A DNA stretch of 64,000 bases from Endotrypanum monterogeii (GCA_000333855.2 CM007334.1:364634-428633), one strand, 5' to 3'; shown: positions 9,636 to 19,663, numbered from the stretch's first letter. Made by a program: numbers and translations. The notes: generated by a model from the letters alone, not told the origin.

Positions 9636-10578
9636 TGGGTGCATGTTTTTTATTGCAACACCACATACGCGACACCGAATCAGAGACAGACAGACGCCAT
9701 CCTATCACCTCCTTTTTTTATATATTACTCAAATGTGATCTGCTTCGTTATAGAAAAAAGAAGAAAGCGAAAAAAAGAGCTGTAGAACTGCGCATTCGCC
9801 AACACAACACGACGGGGAAAGGGGGGGAAGGTTAGATGAGAGTACAGGTGCACAGCGTCAAGCAAAACGAAGATCGTGGCGGGGGGAGGGGGGGATAAAA
9901 CAGATGCAGCCTTTCCGTGTGTGTGTGAGGTGCAAACTTGGCCTTCAGCACGTGAGAAACATTCGCCAATACAGCACGGTTAGACTGTAGGCGGACGCGA
10001 GCCCCAGCGCCATCTAGTGGCGTCGTGCAAAGAAAAAAAGTACGCGGACCACTCAATGGTGATGGACACGCACACAACATGTGTCCTCGCAGGGTTTGTT
10101 CTACTCCTGTATCAGCATTGCATAGTCCAACATCGCCTTTGGCGCTAAAACACCGGCAAGTGAAAAAAAAAAAACGAATAACAGTAAGTTTTCTTCTTCC
10201 ATCTCGTGAGAGCCCACACAGCGTGCGTTTGTTGTGTTTCGCGACGTACCTCACCTATAGAGGTGCATGACTGCACCGCTCAGCGTAGTTGACGGACTCT
10301 TCCACCCGCGCGGTGGGTCACCCGAAGAGCTAGAAGTGTGTCCTCGAGTACGGCTGCAGGGTTGCCCGTTTCCCCCAGGTGTAGTTGGACTGATGCGGTG
10401 CCGTAGGGATCGACCAACACGATGGATCTGTGCGCAGGGGGTTCCTGTATAGAGCAAGGCAATTCCTCGAGGCGAATACATGCGCACATCCCCCCCCCCA
10501 CCTTCGTCTCTCTCACATATAGAGATGAACTGCTCTCTTTCCCCTCTCCCCCTTTTCCCCAGTGCGTAGTGGTGTGGT

Positions 10579-10597
10579 GGGGCGGGGTGGGGCGGGG
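10579..10597 (+). repeat. G-quadruplex motif, four G4 tracts with 1-nt loops
   Basis: GGGGCGGGGTGGGGCGGGG: four runs of four G separated by single bases, the pattern known to fold most stably. It is on the + strand, the template strand for leftward transcription here. Confidence 0.85.
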
Positions 10598-10684
10598 TGC
10601 AGTTCTGCAGCGAGTCTGCCGCCGCGTGCGACGGGCTTTGCAGTGACCTGAACGACCCCCAATGGTGCGGACAGACCCCTATCT

Positions 10685-10685
<1 letters not shown>

Positions 10686-10729
<44 letters not shown>

Positions 10730-10731
10730 AA
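10686..10731. repeat. C34-A12 homopolymer tract
   Basis: 34 C (10686-10719) are followed directly by 12 A (10720-10731). Leftward transcripts would carry U12 then G34. It is the longest homopolymer in the window. Exact length may be a sequencing estimate. Confidence 0.85.
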
Positions 10732-11207
10732 CACCGTCGGATTTCATATACACGTCCTCCCCTTGCTCGAGATGCACGGCATCCCCTATTCCCGCGCCTC
10801 GGCTCTCTGATGTCGTGGCAGAAACGAAGCACAGCACAGCAGCTGGCGCACCTACACAGTACACCGCTACGTGTCAGAGTCCCCTCACGTTTGATCAGGG
10901 ACGAAGTCGAAGCCGTGGCGGCCTCGCTTTGCAGACGCAACCGTCTGAGACGAAGACGCGTGACATCTGGTTACACGTCTAGGAGCAATCTGGGGGCAGT
11001 GGGAACTCGTTCTCAGATACCCGCTCACGTCGTGCGCAGTCCTCACATCACTGAAACGAACGAGAACGCGCACCCCTGCAGGGAAGAGGCCGTGTCCTGC
11101 AAGTCTCAGCGCACCGCGCCAGGCTCAACCACCGAGACCCTCGGCCATGGGCACGTATCCGGGCTATCAACACGTAGCCCCCCCCCTCCCCATTCGGCTG
11201 ACCTTCT

Positions 11208-12536
11208 CTAGACAACAGAACCGGAAAAAGATGGAGCGGTTGGATAGCCACAAAACGTCTGTAGCAACGGTAAAACGGTGCCTGTAATGAGGCAGAGCGG
11301 ATACCCAACAAACAAGCCAGCAACACCCTCAGTCTGCCACACCTGTACGGCGCAGTCCCAGCCATTTGCATAACGACATCCACGGCGCGTATGTGTGGGA
11401 GTCTTGACCTCATCCTTATCGCCGTGGAGGTCACCCTCTGCATCTTCCGCCGGCAACAATGACATGCGCTGTCGTAGAACGATGAATGGACGCTGTAGAG
11501 CGTTGACAAACGCGGCAACCGCCATCAAAACACCCAGAGTGAAAAATCGATTTTGTCCAATATCAACTAGCCACGATGGCGACGATGCAGCACCGGAGGG
11601 GGCGGCCTTCACCATCGCCACCTGCCGTATCCATCGCGACACCGGCTGCACGACCGCCCACGCGAGTCCAAGCGACAAAGCGCGGCTGGCTAGATCGAGG
11701 TCTAGTCCGTTCAACAGTAGGCTACGAATACCCATCCGGGGAAGGATGCATCTCCATACGTGTGTAGCACTCGTGTAGCGGCGTGGTCGTCGCTGTTGCA
11801 CGTCCTCTTTGCTTTCCTGCTCCCTATGCTGAGGTTCACAGGAAGGCAGAGACGTGTCTGCCATGTAGTTGACTCGAACCGTCGTCCGCACCGCTCGCAG
11901 CGGCCATGAAAGAATACTCACAACTAGCATGGGTGCAACTGTCTTGGACCATCTAACCCACCACGAGCCTGTCGCACCTTCACTCTGGTTGACGATCAAC
12001 GGGTCAAACCGACTCATGAAGCGGCGCATGGCAGCAACGAGCAACACCTCCTCCACAAGAGTTACAAGCACAAAGCCCAACTCTGCCTTACCGCCACGTA
12101 AGAAGCCAGAAACATTTTTATCCTCTCCGTAGAGGTGACGGAGCCAGGCGAGGACGCCCGTTCGGGGCGGCCGTCTTGACAAAGATTCAGCCGCAGATAT
12201 ACTTGCCGGTGGTACGCCGGTGCGCGCTGCTTCCTTGGACAACTCTCCCTCTACGACTGTCAAGCAGTCGAGGCGAAGCAAGGCAACTTTGGCTACGAAG
12301 CTAACCGATGATATGCCCACTGTGTAGCCCAGTGCCAATAGAGCTGCGGTGATGTCATCCACGGTGATACCAGGGCTTGATGAGACACCTTCCTCCTCTA
12401 GAAAAGAATTGATGCTCGCCTCAGTCATCCGACGGTACTCGTCATCATCGGCGTAGCCCTTCCAGCCGCGTTGCTGCTGCAAAGAGGAGTCCGCTGACTT
12501 TGCCGCGTAATTATTAGAAAAAGTTGAGGCAGGCAT
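11208..12536 (-). CDS. strongly degenerate ADP/ATP-carrier-like protein, copy 2
   Basis: At 442 residues it is longer than a usual carrier (about 300-320). It aligns by eye to the neighbouring carrier-like gene: LDCLTVVEGEL corresponds to IDRVMLLTAVEGEL, GFLRGGKAEL to GFLRGVLSDA, and RAVRTTVRVNYMAD to NAIRKTIMTNYMAD. Its three signature sites read RLDCLT (Pro lost), PLRAVR (acid lost) and PFIVLR (acid lost), so the salt-bridge network of working carriers is largely gone. The third repeat still ends with TEGVAGLFVG. About 100 residues before repeat 1 and the charged loops between repeats add the extra length. It lies directly upstream in transcription of copy 1, which suggests an old tandem duplication. 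An inner-membrane location is inferred; a transport role is doubtful. Confidence 0.75.
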   Translation of the reverse strand: MPASTFSNNYAAKSADSSLQQQRGWKGYADDDEYRRMTEASINSFLEEEGVSSSPGITVDDITAALLALGYTVGISSVSFVAKVALLRLDCLTVVEGELSKEAARTGVPPASISAAESLSRRPPRTGVLAWLRHLYGEDKNVSGFLRGGKAELGFVLVTLVEEVLLVAAMRRFMSRFDPLIVNQSEGATGSWWVRWSKTVAPMLVVSILSWPLRAVRTTVRVNYMADTSLPSCEPQHREQESKEDVQQRRPRRYTSATHVWRCILPRMGIRSLLLNGLDLDLASRALSLGLAWAVVQPVSRWIRQVAMVKAAPSGAASSPSWLVDIGQNRFFTLGVLMAVAAFVNALQRPFIVLRQRMSLLPAEDAEGDLHGDKDEVKTPTHTRRGCRYANGWDCAVQVWQTEGVAGLFVGYPLCLITGTVLPLLQTFCGYPTAPSFSGSVV

Positions 12537-13074
12537 ACTTAACCTCGGCTCCCCTGGGACTAGTGGTTGTCGGGTGTGGTTCGTAGGTCTGGAGGAACTC
12601 GCATTTGTGCGTTTGTGTGCGTGTGTGTTCGCCCGGGCGTGGGCATTGAGATGAATAAGAAAGCGGGCAGTGAGAAGTCAAATGAAAGTGAAGGCAGTTG
12701 ACCGCCTCAGAGAGGAGGAATGATGTGTCGCGAAGCGAAGCAGAAGCGCACGCAGAAACGGCGGAGCACAAGCGCAAAAACAAAAAAAATGATAAGCTCC
12801 TGTGGCGAAGACCACCATCAAAAGCACCCAACGTCAACAAAAATACATCTCAGCGTGTCTTCTTTTTCATTTTGCATTGTTGTTTATTTGCAAGTGGCAC
12901 TCCTTCTCCCTCCATAGGAGTCCATGGTGTGGGTGCGTGCGTGCGTGCGTGCGCAAGTCCAGCTGCCGCACCGAGTCACCCTCCCCCCCCCCCGCACTGC
13001 CCGGCGCATTCTCAGGTATTTCTACCTATCCATTCAAGCAATAGCGCGGCACGCCTAACTTGTGCAGGAGAGGC
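12537..13074. other. 0.54-kb spacer, no gene seen
   Basis: A short spacer with a C11 run (12983-12993) and a few A-runs. It is one of the few spacers without a (TA)n tract. Confidence 0.6.
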
Positions 13075-16000
13075 CTACTTGAGACCGAGGAGCTCGTCGA
13101 GAAGAGCCTCTGTGTTGAGGACATATTTGCGGACACCCCCACCCCCCTCCGTCGTCGGCACAGCCGACGCCGCGGGTGGGGTATAAATACCGGGACCCCT
13201 GCCAGTCTCACAGTCAACTGACGACGACGGCCCTTCAGTCCACAGCGCAAAGAGGCTTACCCGATCAGCAGGCGACACGACAAAAGCTTTTTCCGGAAGC
13301 ACCCGCCTCAAATACCGGCACACCGAGGGCACGTGCGCTACCGGCAGGCGCTGCAGGACGATGTACACAAGCAGAGGAACATCGCGGCTTGCAAGTGCAA
13401 CACGAAGGGCGTCAGCCCAGCCACCCACCCAGCGATCCATCATCACTCTGCGGATAATGTCACGCTGCCCCGGCCAATCCACTGGTACCGCTGTACCAGG
13501 GGTTACAGCGGTGTGTTGCTCCTCTGCCGCCGACGTGGCCGGCGTAAGAGAAGACGTGTCAGCTGCAGCGACAAGCAGCGCAGTGGCCACCTCCGCAGCG
13601 ACAACGGTTGGTGATTGGAAAGAAGTCGAAGACAAGGTAGCCACTGGAGAAGTATTTGTGACCGAAGTCTGAAGCATGGCGAGCAAGAGCTTGTGCGTCA
13701 TGTCCTTCGTCGGATCTACCGCATCGCCTACACGGCACCGCCACGCAGCCCACAGATCCACAACGGACCTATGTTGTGATGGAGAGTCGCGCAGGGCATA
13801 CGCCACCTGCGACACCACGAAGCCATCGAGATAGGCATCGGGGGTGCAGTGGAAGCACGCCAGCGCCTCTGCCCAACGCTTTGAAGACGCAAGGAGAAAG
13901 AAAATTCGTCCAAGCGCGTGACCCAGCGACAACGGTGAGGGTGCGAGCCCTGGTGCGGAGGAAGCTACGTGCAACCGACTAGGCGCCGCCTCTGCACATG
14001 GAGTTACGCCACACGGAGATGCCCAACCCCCTTCAAGATGCGCATGCTGACGGATATAGCTCCACAGAGCCATGGCACCCTGCCACGACGCGCCAGACGG
14101 TCGAGCTACCTCACATGCCACAAGCCCCTTACACAGTCGGTGTAAAAAGGGGAACGTACTCGCCGGTGCAGACGTGGAGGTGGGCACGCGACAGCGAGAA
14201 GGGGCCCTCCCCAGCTTACGGGTGACGCCCTCTAGGTCAACACTCGAGCGATCCGTGACCTTGCTGTGAACAAAGTCGCCAATGCAGCTTTCACTCAAAC
14301 AGAGCCTCAAGGCAGTGGTCCAGTCACCACGGGCCGTGGCCTCGTCGATACGTTGCAGTAACTGCTGAAGGGTTACATCAGCTCCGTCGGTCGGTGCCAC
14401 CGGATGTCCCGAGCTGGATTGCTGTGACTGCGCTGACGGGGGGCGCAACGACTCCCGAACAGTTTTCCAGGCGGCACCGAAGCCACCACTCGTCAAAATA
14501 CGCCCATGTAGCATGCGAAACGCCTCCAGCGCGCACCCATTGGCCGGTCGTTGAGCGGAGCCTAGGACCCCAGCGAGTCGTTTCCGGTCGACCTCTGCCT
14601 TACTGAATATTGACTGCAAGCGCACGTGGCCTCGCTGCTCTACTCGATGGCCTTTGCTTCTTCCGACAGCATTCGTTCTTGAGGGTGCGCTGTGAAGGAT
14701 CGACTTGAGGAGGTTGCGCATCGGGGCACACAACAAAGGTGCGGGAAAAGGTGAACGTCTCGCGTTCTCCCTTGCCGACCACGCCGCAGGGGCACTCTGA
14801 CAACTGCTGCAGCTGTCCTGCATCGGGACACCCGCACAGACTGAGGTCACCTCCTCCATGAAAATATTTCTCCACTCGTCGTTCGCGCAGCTCACGTCAC
14901 GCAGCGTCAGCAAAAGAAGCGCTACCACCTCTGCCATTTCATTCATACGCCGCCTCGTTGACGGCACAGAAGGAGCGAGCGCATACCTCACCAACTGCTC
15001 AACAGATTTCTTAAGAAAGGAATTGAGACAGTCACGGTGTGACTCTGATGGACTCGTTTTCGCTAGAGTACACTCGTTACAGCACCACAGCCACTGCCAC
15101 AGCAACCTCTGCACCACGCGTCGAGAGTGTGCAGGGCTTTCATCGCATGCTTCCACATTTTCGACCTCTCTCGGTGAAGTGATGCCACTGCAGCTCATCC
15201 TGAAAAGAAGCAGCATGTCGCGGGTGCGCACCGCGTCGCGCTCCACTATATGAATGAAAAAAGCTAGCAAAAGCACCAGCTGCGGCAAAGACGACGACGA
15301 CAACGAAGCATTGAGTACGGTACGCCTCCACACATACCACGCCGCCACCGCATGGCCGCACCACAACAGAAGCCACACGGTGATCTCCTCCAGGGACACA
15401 AAGGAATGCTCTGCGGACTCCACAACACCTTCGGTAGCAGTCGGGGCACTGGATTGACGGAGACACCAAGAACTCGCTAAGAAGACAGTCTGTGGGGCTG
15501 GTCCGTGTCGGGCAGCGGCAATCGCCTCTTCGTGACGGTGGAGAACCTTCAGCGCCTCACACCACGCCCCGGTGCCTATGTGCTGGCACAGTTGCTGCAG
15601 CACAGGCGACATCACAAAATTTCCATCATTCTTACTGGTTTGTGACGACTGTGGCAGCCCACGCGGTGCTTCTGGCAAGCAGTTGGAACCGATCGAAGCT
15701 GGTGGAGGGTCGGCGACTGCAGCGTTAAATAAATTTGGAGCCGCGACGGGAGCGGTGCGCACTTCTTTCGACACCGCCACTCCGCAGGGGTGTGGGCGCG
15801 GCCGCTCTCGGTTGTCACGCCCCTGCGGTGTGGCGGTGTCCCGTGCTCCCAAGGGTCTGGAGAACTGTGCCACAACCTGTGCGTGTCTACTATGCACGTC
15901 ACTGTACCAGGTAGAAGGCGTTTGGTCTGAGCCGCCTGCACTGCCCACCCGTGACTGACCTGGAGCGTCTGAAGAAAACGACGATACGGAAGAAGGTGGT

Positions 16001-16221
16001 GGTGATGACACGCACCGTATCGAGGTGCGCAATCCCATGCTACCGGAGCTTCCCATCGGGGTGTCCTTGCGCGGAAACGCAGCTGTGTGCCTCTGAGACA
16101 GCTGAAGGAGTTCGTGCCATCGGGGCGCGCTGCTGATTAAGCAGTCGGTGATATGATGCACACAGTCATAACGCTTGTACGTCTCCCCATACTGCCGCCG
16201 CACAGACACTGAGGCCTTCAT
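13075..16221 (-). CDS. conserved-type unknown protein with W-x-x-A-L helical motifs
   Basis: I do not recognise this 1048-residue protein by name. Its C-terminal three quarters look alpha-helical and repeat a W-x-x-A-L pattern: GAWCEALKVL (Trp220), GDWTTALRLC (Trp634), KRWAEALACF (Trp783) and GGWADALRVA (Trp935). Such motifs occur in PPR-like and other helical-repeat proteins that trypanosomatids use in mitochondrial RNA processing and ribosomes, so a mitochondrial RNA role is possible but not shown. Residues 50-200 are Ser/Pro/Gly-rich and look disordered. That part contains a 25-bp DNA inverted repeat (codons about 128-151). No catalytic motif or membrane segment is visible. The start is an ATG a few bases after a plausible AG acceptor. 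Confidence 0.75.
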   Translation of the reverse strand: MKASVSVRRQYGETYKRYDCVHHITDCLISSAPRWHELLQLSQRHTAAFPRKDTPMGSSGSMGLRTSIRCVSSPPPSSVSSFSSDAPGQSRVGSAGGSDQTPSTWYSDVHSRHAQVVAQFSRPLGARDTATPQGRDNRERPRPHPCGVAVSKEVRTAPVAAPNLFNAAVADPPPASIGSNCLPEAPRGLPQSSQTSKNDGNFVMSPVLQQLCQHIGTGAWCEALKVLHRHEEAIAAARHGPAPQTVFLASSWCLRQSSAPTATEGVVESAEHSFVSLEEITVWLLLWCGHAVAAWYVWRRTVLNASLSSSSLPQLVLLLAFFIHIVERDAVRTRDMLLLFRMSCSGITSPREVENVEACDESPAHSRRVVQRLLWQWLWCCNECTLAKTSPSESHRDCLNSFLKKSVEQLVRYALAPSVPSTRRRMNEMAEVVALLLLTLRDVSCANDEWRNIFMEEVTSVCAGVPMQDSCSSCQSAPAAWSARENARRSPFPAPLLCAPMRNLLKSILHSAPSRTNAVGRSKGHRVEQRGHVRLQSIFSKAEVDRKRLAGVLGSAQRPANGCALEAFRMLHGRILTSGGFGAAWKTVRESLRPPSAQSQQSSSGHPVAPTDGADVTLQQLLQRIDEATARGDWTTALRLCLSESCIGDFVHSKVTDRSSVDLEGVTRKLGRAPSRCRVPTSTSAPASTFPFLHRLCKGLVACEVARPSGASWQGAMALWSYIRQHAHLEGGWASPCGVTPCAEAAPSRLHVASSAPGLAPSPLSLGHALGRIFFLLASSKRWAEALACFHCTPDAYLDGFVVSQVAYALRDSPSQHRSVVDLWAAWRCRVGDAVDPTKDMTHKLLLAMLQTSVTNTSPVATLSSTSFQSPTVVAAEVATALLVAAADTSSLTPATSAAEEQHTAVTPGTAVPVDWPGQRDIIRRVMMDRWVGGWADALRVALASRDVPLLVYIVLQRLPVAHVPSVCRYLRRVLPEKAFVVSPADRVSLFALWTEGPSSSVDCETGRGPGIYTPPAASAVPTTEGGGGVRKYVLNTEALLDELLGLK
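15770..15840. repeat. 25-bp inverted repeat inside a coding region
   Basis: The left arm 15770-15794 and right arm 15816-15840 are reverse complements at 23 of 25 positions, with a 21-nt GC-rich loop. It lies in frame inside the 1048-residue protein gene and encodes parts of ATPQG and PCGVAV. Confidence 0.9.
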
Positions 16222-17867
16222 GGCACTACTTTACGTGATCAAGAGCAGAGCATTCGATAATAAAAATATAAAAGGGGGTACAAAATCTTAATAAGGAAAT
16301 GGAGTCTGAGTGTACCTGTGTGTGTGTGTGTGTGCGTGTGTGTACTGCAACACTCCCATTATTGTACATTCATGCCTATATTCTTTTTTAGGGGAGGTGA
16401 CGCTAAATATCAAAAATGGGGCCGTATTCGAATGTATGCAGCCATCATCACCACAAGGGCACAAGTGTGAAGACATGAGAGAAGCGGATCAATAAACACA
16501 GAGAAATAATTATAAACAATGATACACAATAATATGACCAATCAAGATAGAGAGATGAGGAAGAGGCAAAGGGATGGGGTGGAGAAAAGAAAGGTATTTT
16601 TTTTTTCGAAAGTTGATGTGCATGATATATCTACACCAGTCGCACGCACGCGTTTCGCGACCGCGTGCGTTGGGGAGAGAGGAGGAGGAGGGGGGACTTA
16701 AATTCCAGGGGAGTGGTTTCTTCCTTATTCTTTGTTCCTCAGTAACTTGTGAGGGAAAAGAAAAAGGGGAAGAGCGAGGAGAGAGCACCGCGAGAAAAGA
16801 TTATTTTTTTTTTTGGTGGAGCACCAGTCAACTCAAATACAAATATACGGCAAAGCATCCAGTTACGGAAACAATTGATGGTTTCGTGAGCGCAATATGG
16901 GGTGAGGAGGTTGTCGCTAACACATGCCACCTGATGCAAAGAAGCACCATAAAAACAAACATACAAATGTCCATCGACATATTTGGGAGGCTTTACGTCT
17001 ATGTAACGTCTACTTCGATGGCAAGAAGCGCGAGAATGCTACCTCAGTAGTTGCTACGCCTCACCTCAACAAGCGACACATAAGTGCAGCAGACGCGAAC
17101 AAGCGCGTCCATAAATCAAGGCGCAGTGAGCAAGCGCGAGGAGAGGAACAAAAGAAATTTAAAAGAGAAGAGGTAGAGAGGAATACAAAGACGTGTACAC
17201 ACACAGGACGCATACTTGTGGCGACAGTAGACATAAGTGGAGCGTCCACAATCAAATAAAAAAAAAAAAAGATGATACATGTGAGCGGAAAGAGGGAGAA
17301 ATGAGGATGGGAAATGAAGCGAGTCCGACTCAGGCACTGGGAAAAAAAAAAATGGTGTCACACTGAAAATCTGCAGGCGGGTGTATGTGTACATATGTAT
17401 ACGCAGACACGTGTGTCTTTTTTTTTTTTCTCCTAAACGCATAAAGGAGGAAAAGAGCGTCCAGAGTGAGTGTCTGCTTGTGTGCGCTTTGCGTGCGAAT
17501 CGACGACGGTCAAGCCCGGCAAGGATAACATCGAAGAAGAACGAAAAAATCCGGTAAAAAAAAAAAAAAGAGAATGCAATGCAGAGGAGCTCGCATGTAC
17601 GCCTTCAATGTGCCAAACGTAGTGATCCTCGACGAGAGGGAAGGGAGGAAAGGCGGTACAAGAGTAAAGAAGCATCTAGGGAAGGGGGTGCCGGCTCCTA
17701 TCAAAGTGACTCAAGAACAGATGTCATGTGCACAGGTGTCAAAGACGGTCAGCTCTCAGTATATATATATATATATATATATAGATAGATATATTTCCCG
17801 GTATTCCTGCGATACCCAGTCCACACAGCCCTCTCATATTGCATTCCACCGTTTCGGTGCTATTGTA
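16222..17867. other. 1.6-kb spacer, no gene seen
   Basis: It holds (TG)n near 16317-16342, A- and T-runs and a (TA)n run (17760-17783). Open frames are short, basic and low-complexity. Confidence 0.6.
17760..17783. repeat. (TA)n tract
   Basis: 24 nt of alternating T and A, about 85 bp after the stop of the CFAP96-like gene. Confidence 0.95.
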
Positions 17868-18812
17868 TTACACCCGTGGGGGCATCAAAGACAGCGCCGC
17901 CTCAGCCCCAATCGTCTGCTTCAGATTCGCCCTGCGGTATGTTCTGAGTGATGGGAGGTTCTTATCCGTCAGATCAAGCTGAGGACCTTTGCGGGCCTCC
18001 GACGTTGCCAAGCCGGTGGACCACGGTGCATGGACCGGCATGGACCACTTCGTTCGTGTGTGCCACGTGCGGAACGGATGTCGATAGTTACGAATGGGGC
18101 CCTTGTCGTACGGGTCAGGGATCCACTCCACGTCGCCGCCGATGTGCAGGTGGTCCGGCTTGCCGGCGCGGAAGGCACCGTAGGTCTTGCGCGGCTTCCT
18201 CTCCGGCTGTCCCTGCGGCATCCATTTGGGATAGTCGTGCACCACGGGACCGGTGCGGAAGTGCGCGATGCGGCCGCGGTTCGGCTTGTCGCTGTACGGG
18301 TCAGGGATGTGCTCTGCAGTGCGGCCAAGGTAGTCGCAGGGTCCACCAGCCTTCATGACACCCGTCCGCGGCGATGGACCCTTACCCTCCGCCTCACCCT
18401 CTGGCATATGCGGGTACTCCGAGAACAAACTGTGCTTTAGTGGATCATTGCGGGTGAACATGGCCCTCGGTCGCGGCACGATGTTTGGCTCCAAGGGACG
18501 GCCAGGATCTGTATCCAATGGTATGTACCCCAGGCCACCTATGCCTGTTGCAGGGCCTAGCGCAAAGTCCATGCGATCGCCATCTTTCCGGTTATTGAGG
18601 TGTTGTGGCTCGATCGGTGCGGCGTATGGCCCCCCGCCTGCGTACTCATACTGAAACTGGCCGCCTGCGCGGAGGTCATGAAAAGGCGCACTCTCGCGGG
18701 TGATGTGATCCTCTTCGCAGTCGTAGAGGTGATGCCAATTTGTCCAGTGCCGCCGATTGTCCCAGTTCTTGGGGCGGAGGTTATGAATCGTTTCCAGACG
18801 TCCCTCCGTCAT
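17868..18812 (-). CDS. CFAP96 (C4orf47)-like flagellar protein
   Basis: This 314-residue protein is rich in Pro, Gly, Tyr and Trp, without membrane segments or coiled coils. It carries SLFSEYPHMPEGE and two copies of a motif built like [KR]AG-x-P/C-DYL/HLH followed by a W/H-IPDPY end: VMKAGGPCDYLGRTAEHIPD and FRAGKPDHLHIGGDVEWIPD, each followed by PYxxxP. The LFSE and MKAG...DPY features recall CFAP96, a small protein of motile cilia, so a flagellar microtubule-associated role is inferred. The match is from memory of motifs and needs a profile search. The ATG is the first after a pyrimidine-rich CTCCCCGCCTCACAG acceptor. The next gene downstream in transcription is the 1048-residue protein; no functional link is evident. 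Confidence 0.7.
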   Translation of the reverse strand: MTEGRLETIHNLRPKNWDNRRHWTNWHHLYDCEEDHITRESAPFHDLRAGGQFQYEYAGGGPYAAPIEPQHLNNRKDGDRMDFALGPATGIGGLGYIPLDTDPGRPLEPNIVPRPRAMFTRNDPLKHSLFSEYPHMPEGEAEGKGPSPRTGVMKAGGPCDYLGRTAEHIPDPYSDKPNRGRIAHFRTGPVVHDYPKWMPQGQPERKPRKTYGAFRAGKPDHLHIGGDVEWIPDPYDKGPIRNYRHPFRTWHTRTKWSMPVHAPWSTGLATSEARKGPQLDLTDKNLPSLRTYRRANLKQTIGAEAALSLMPPRV

Positions 18813-19659
18813 GGTGATGAGGCGTTTCTTTTATATATCGTAGGCGAGTAACTCAACTGTGAGGCGGGGAGGGAGGGGCGTGTGTCTACGCCTGTGTGTG
18901 TGTGTGTGTGTGTGTCGCGAAGTGCCGTTGGGTGCAACTCGACGTTTTGCACCTCAGGCACGGAAAGCGAGAAGATGTCAACCACACCGCGCCCGAGACG
19001 GAAAAATGAAAAAAACAAAATTTTCAAGACGCGTGTGGTTGAAATAAGACGTCTTTTTTTCCTTCCTGACCCTGTACAAGCTGCCCCGGTATATGTGCGT
19101 GAGGGGATGGGGCGGGAAACGGTGTGAAGGCAACCTCAGAAAGGGAAGTGCGGAAGTTGAGATGAATATATATTTTTTAACCTAAGAATAATAATTAAAA
19201 AAGAGAGAGATCAGAAGACAGAGTACAATCGAGTGCCAGACAAGATGACCGAACTGCTTTGCACATCATCACTGTTTCGATGTTTCGGATACTCTCTCGG
19301 ACATAGATATCACAGACATACCCTCTACGTGAGCACACGCACGCGCGAAACGTGGCCGGCGTATTTTCTACGAACACTGGGCTCACTTGATCCCCACCGG
19401 CCCCGCGGCGCACCGCTAGCCGCTCCTCAACAAGGCTCCTTGACCCTCACTGGCAAGACTAGCGGAAGGAAGGAAGAAATAGCCGAAGCAGTCTTTGATC
19501 CCTCGAACATCACAAAACATCCGCCCTGGAGAAACGCACGGACCCCACCTCTACCCCCCCCCTCCTCCTCCTACTCAACTCACTCACTCAGGAAGACTGG
19601 GGTAGAGAGATGACTTCTCGTCATCTGAGTAGTCGTTTGTTGGAGCTACGTCTCTCACG

Positions 19660-19663
<4 letters not shown>

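Larger units (their letters stand above)
9149..11207. other. 2.1-kb spacer with extreme G/C tracts
   Basis: No gene is seen between the two carrier-like genes. The spacer holds (TA)n runs (9359-9377; 9597-9628, the latter inside a palindrome), a tight G-quadruplex motif on the + strand (10579-10597) and a C34-A12 tract (10686-10731). The longer open frames run through these homopolymers and give poly-Gly or poly-Pro translations. Confidence 0.6.

Noticed and set aside
10251..10940. 229-codon leftward frame
   Set aside because: It reads through the C34 tract giving poly-Gly and has no domain; non-coding DNA.
10597..11211. 204-codon rightward frame
   Set aside because: It runs against the cluster direction and through poly-Pro/poly-Lys coded by homopolymers.
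13075..16221. horizontal transfer or mobile-element origin of the 1048-residue gene because of its inverted repeat
   Set aside because: The inverted repeat is internal and small; there are no terminal repeats, transposase or reverse transcriptase motifs.
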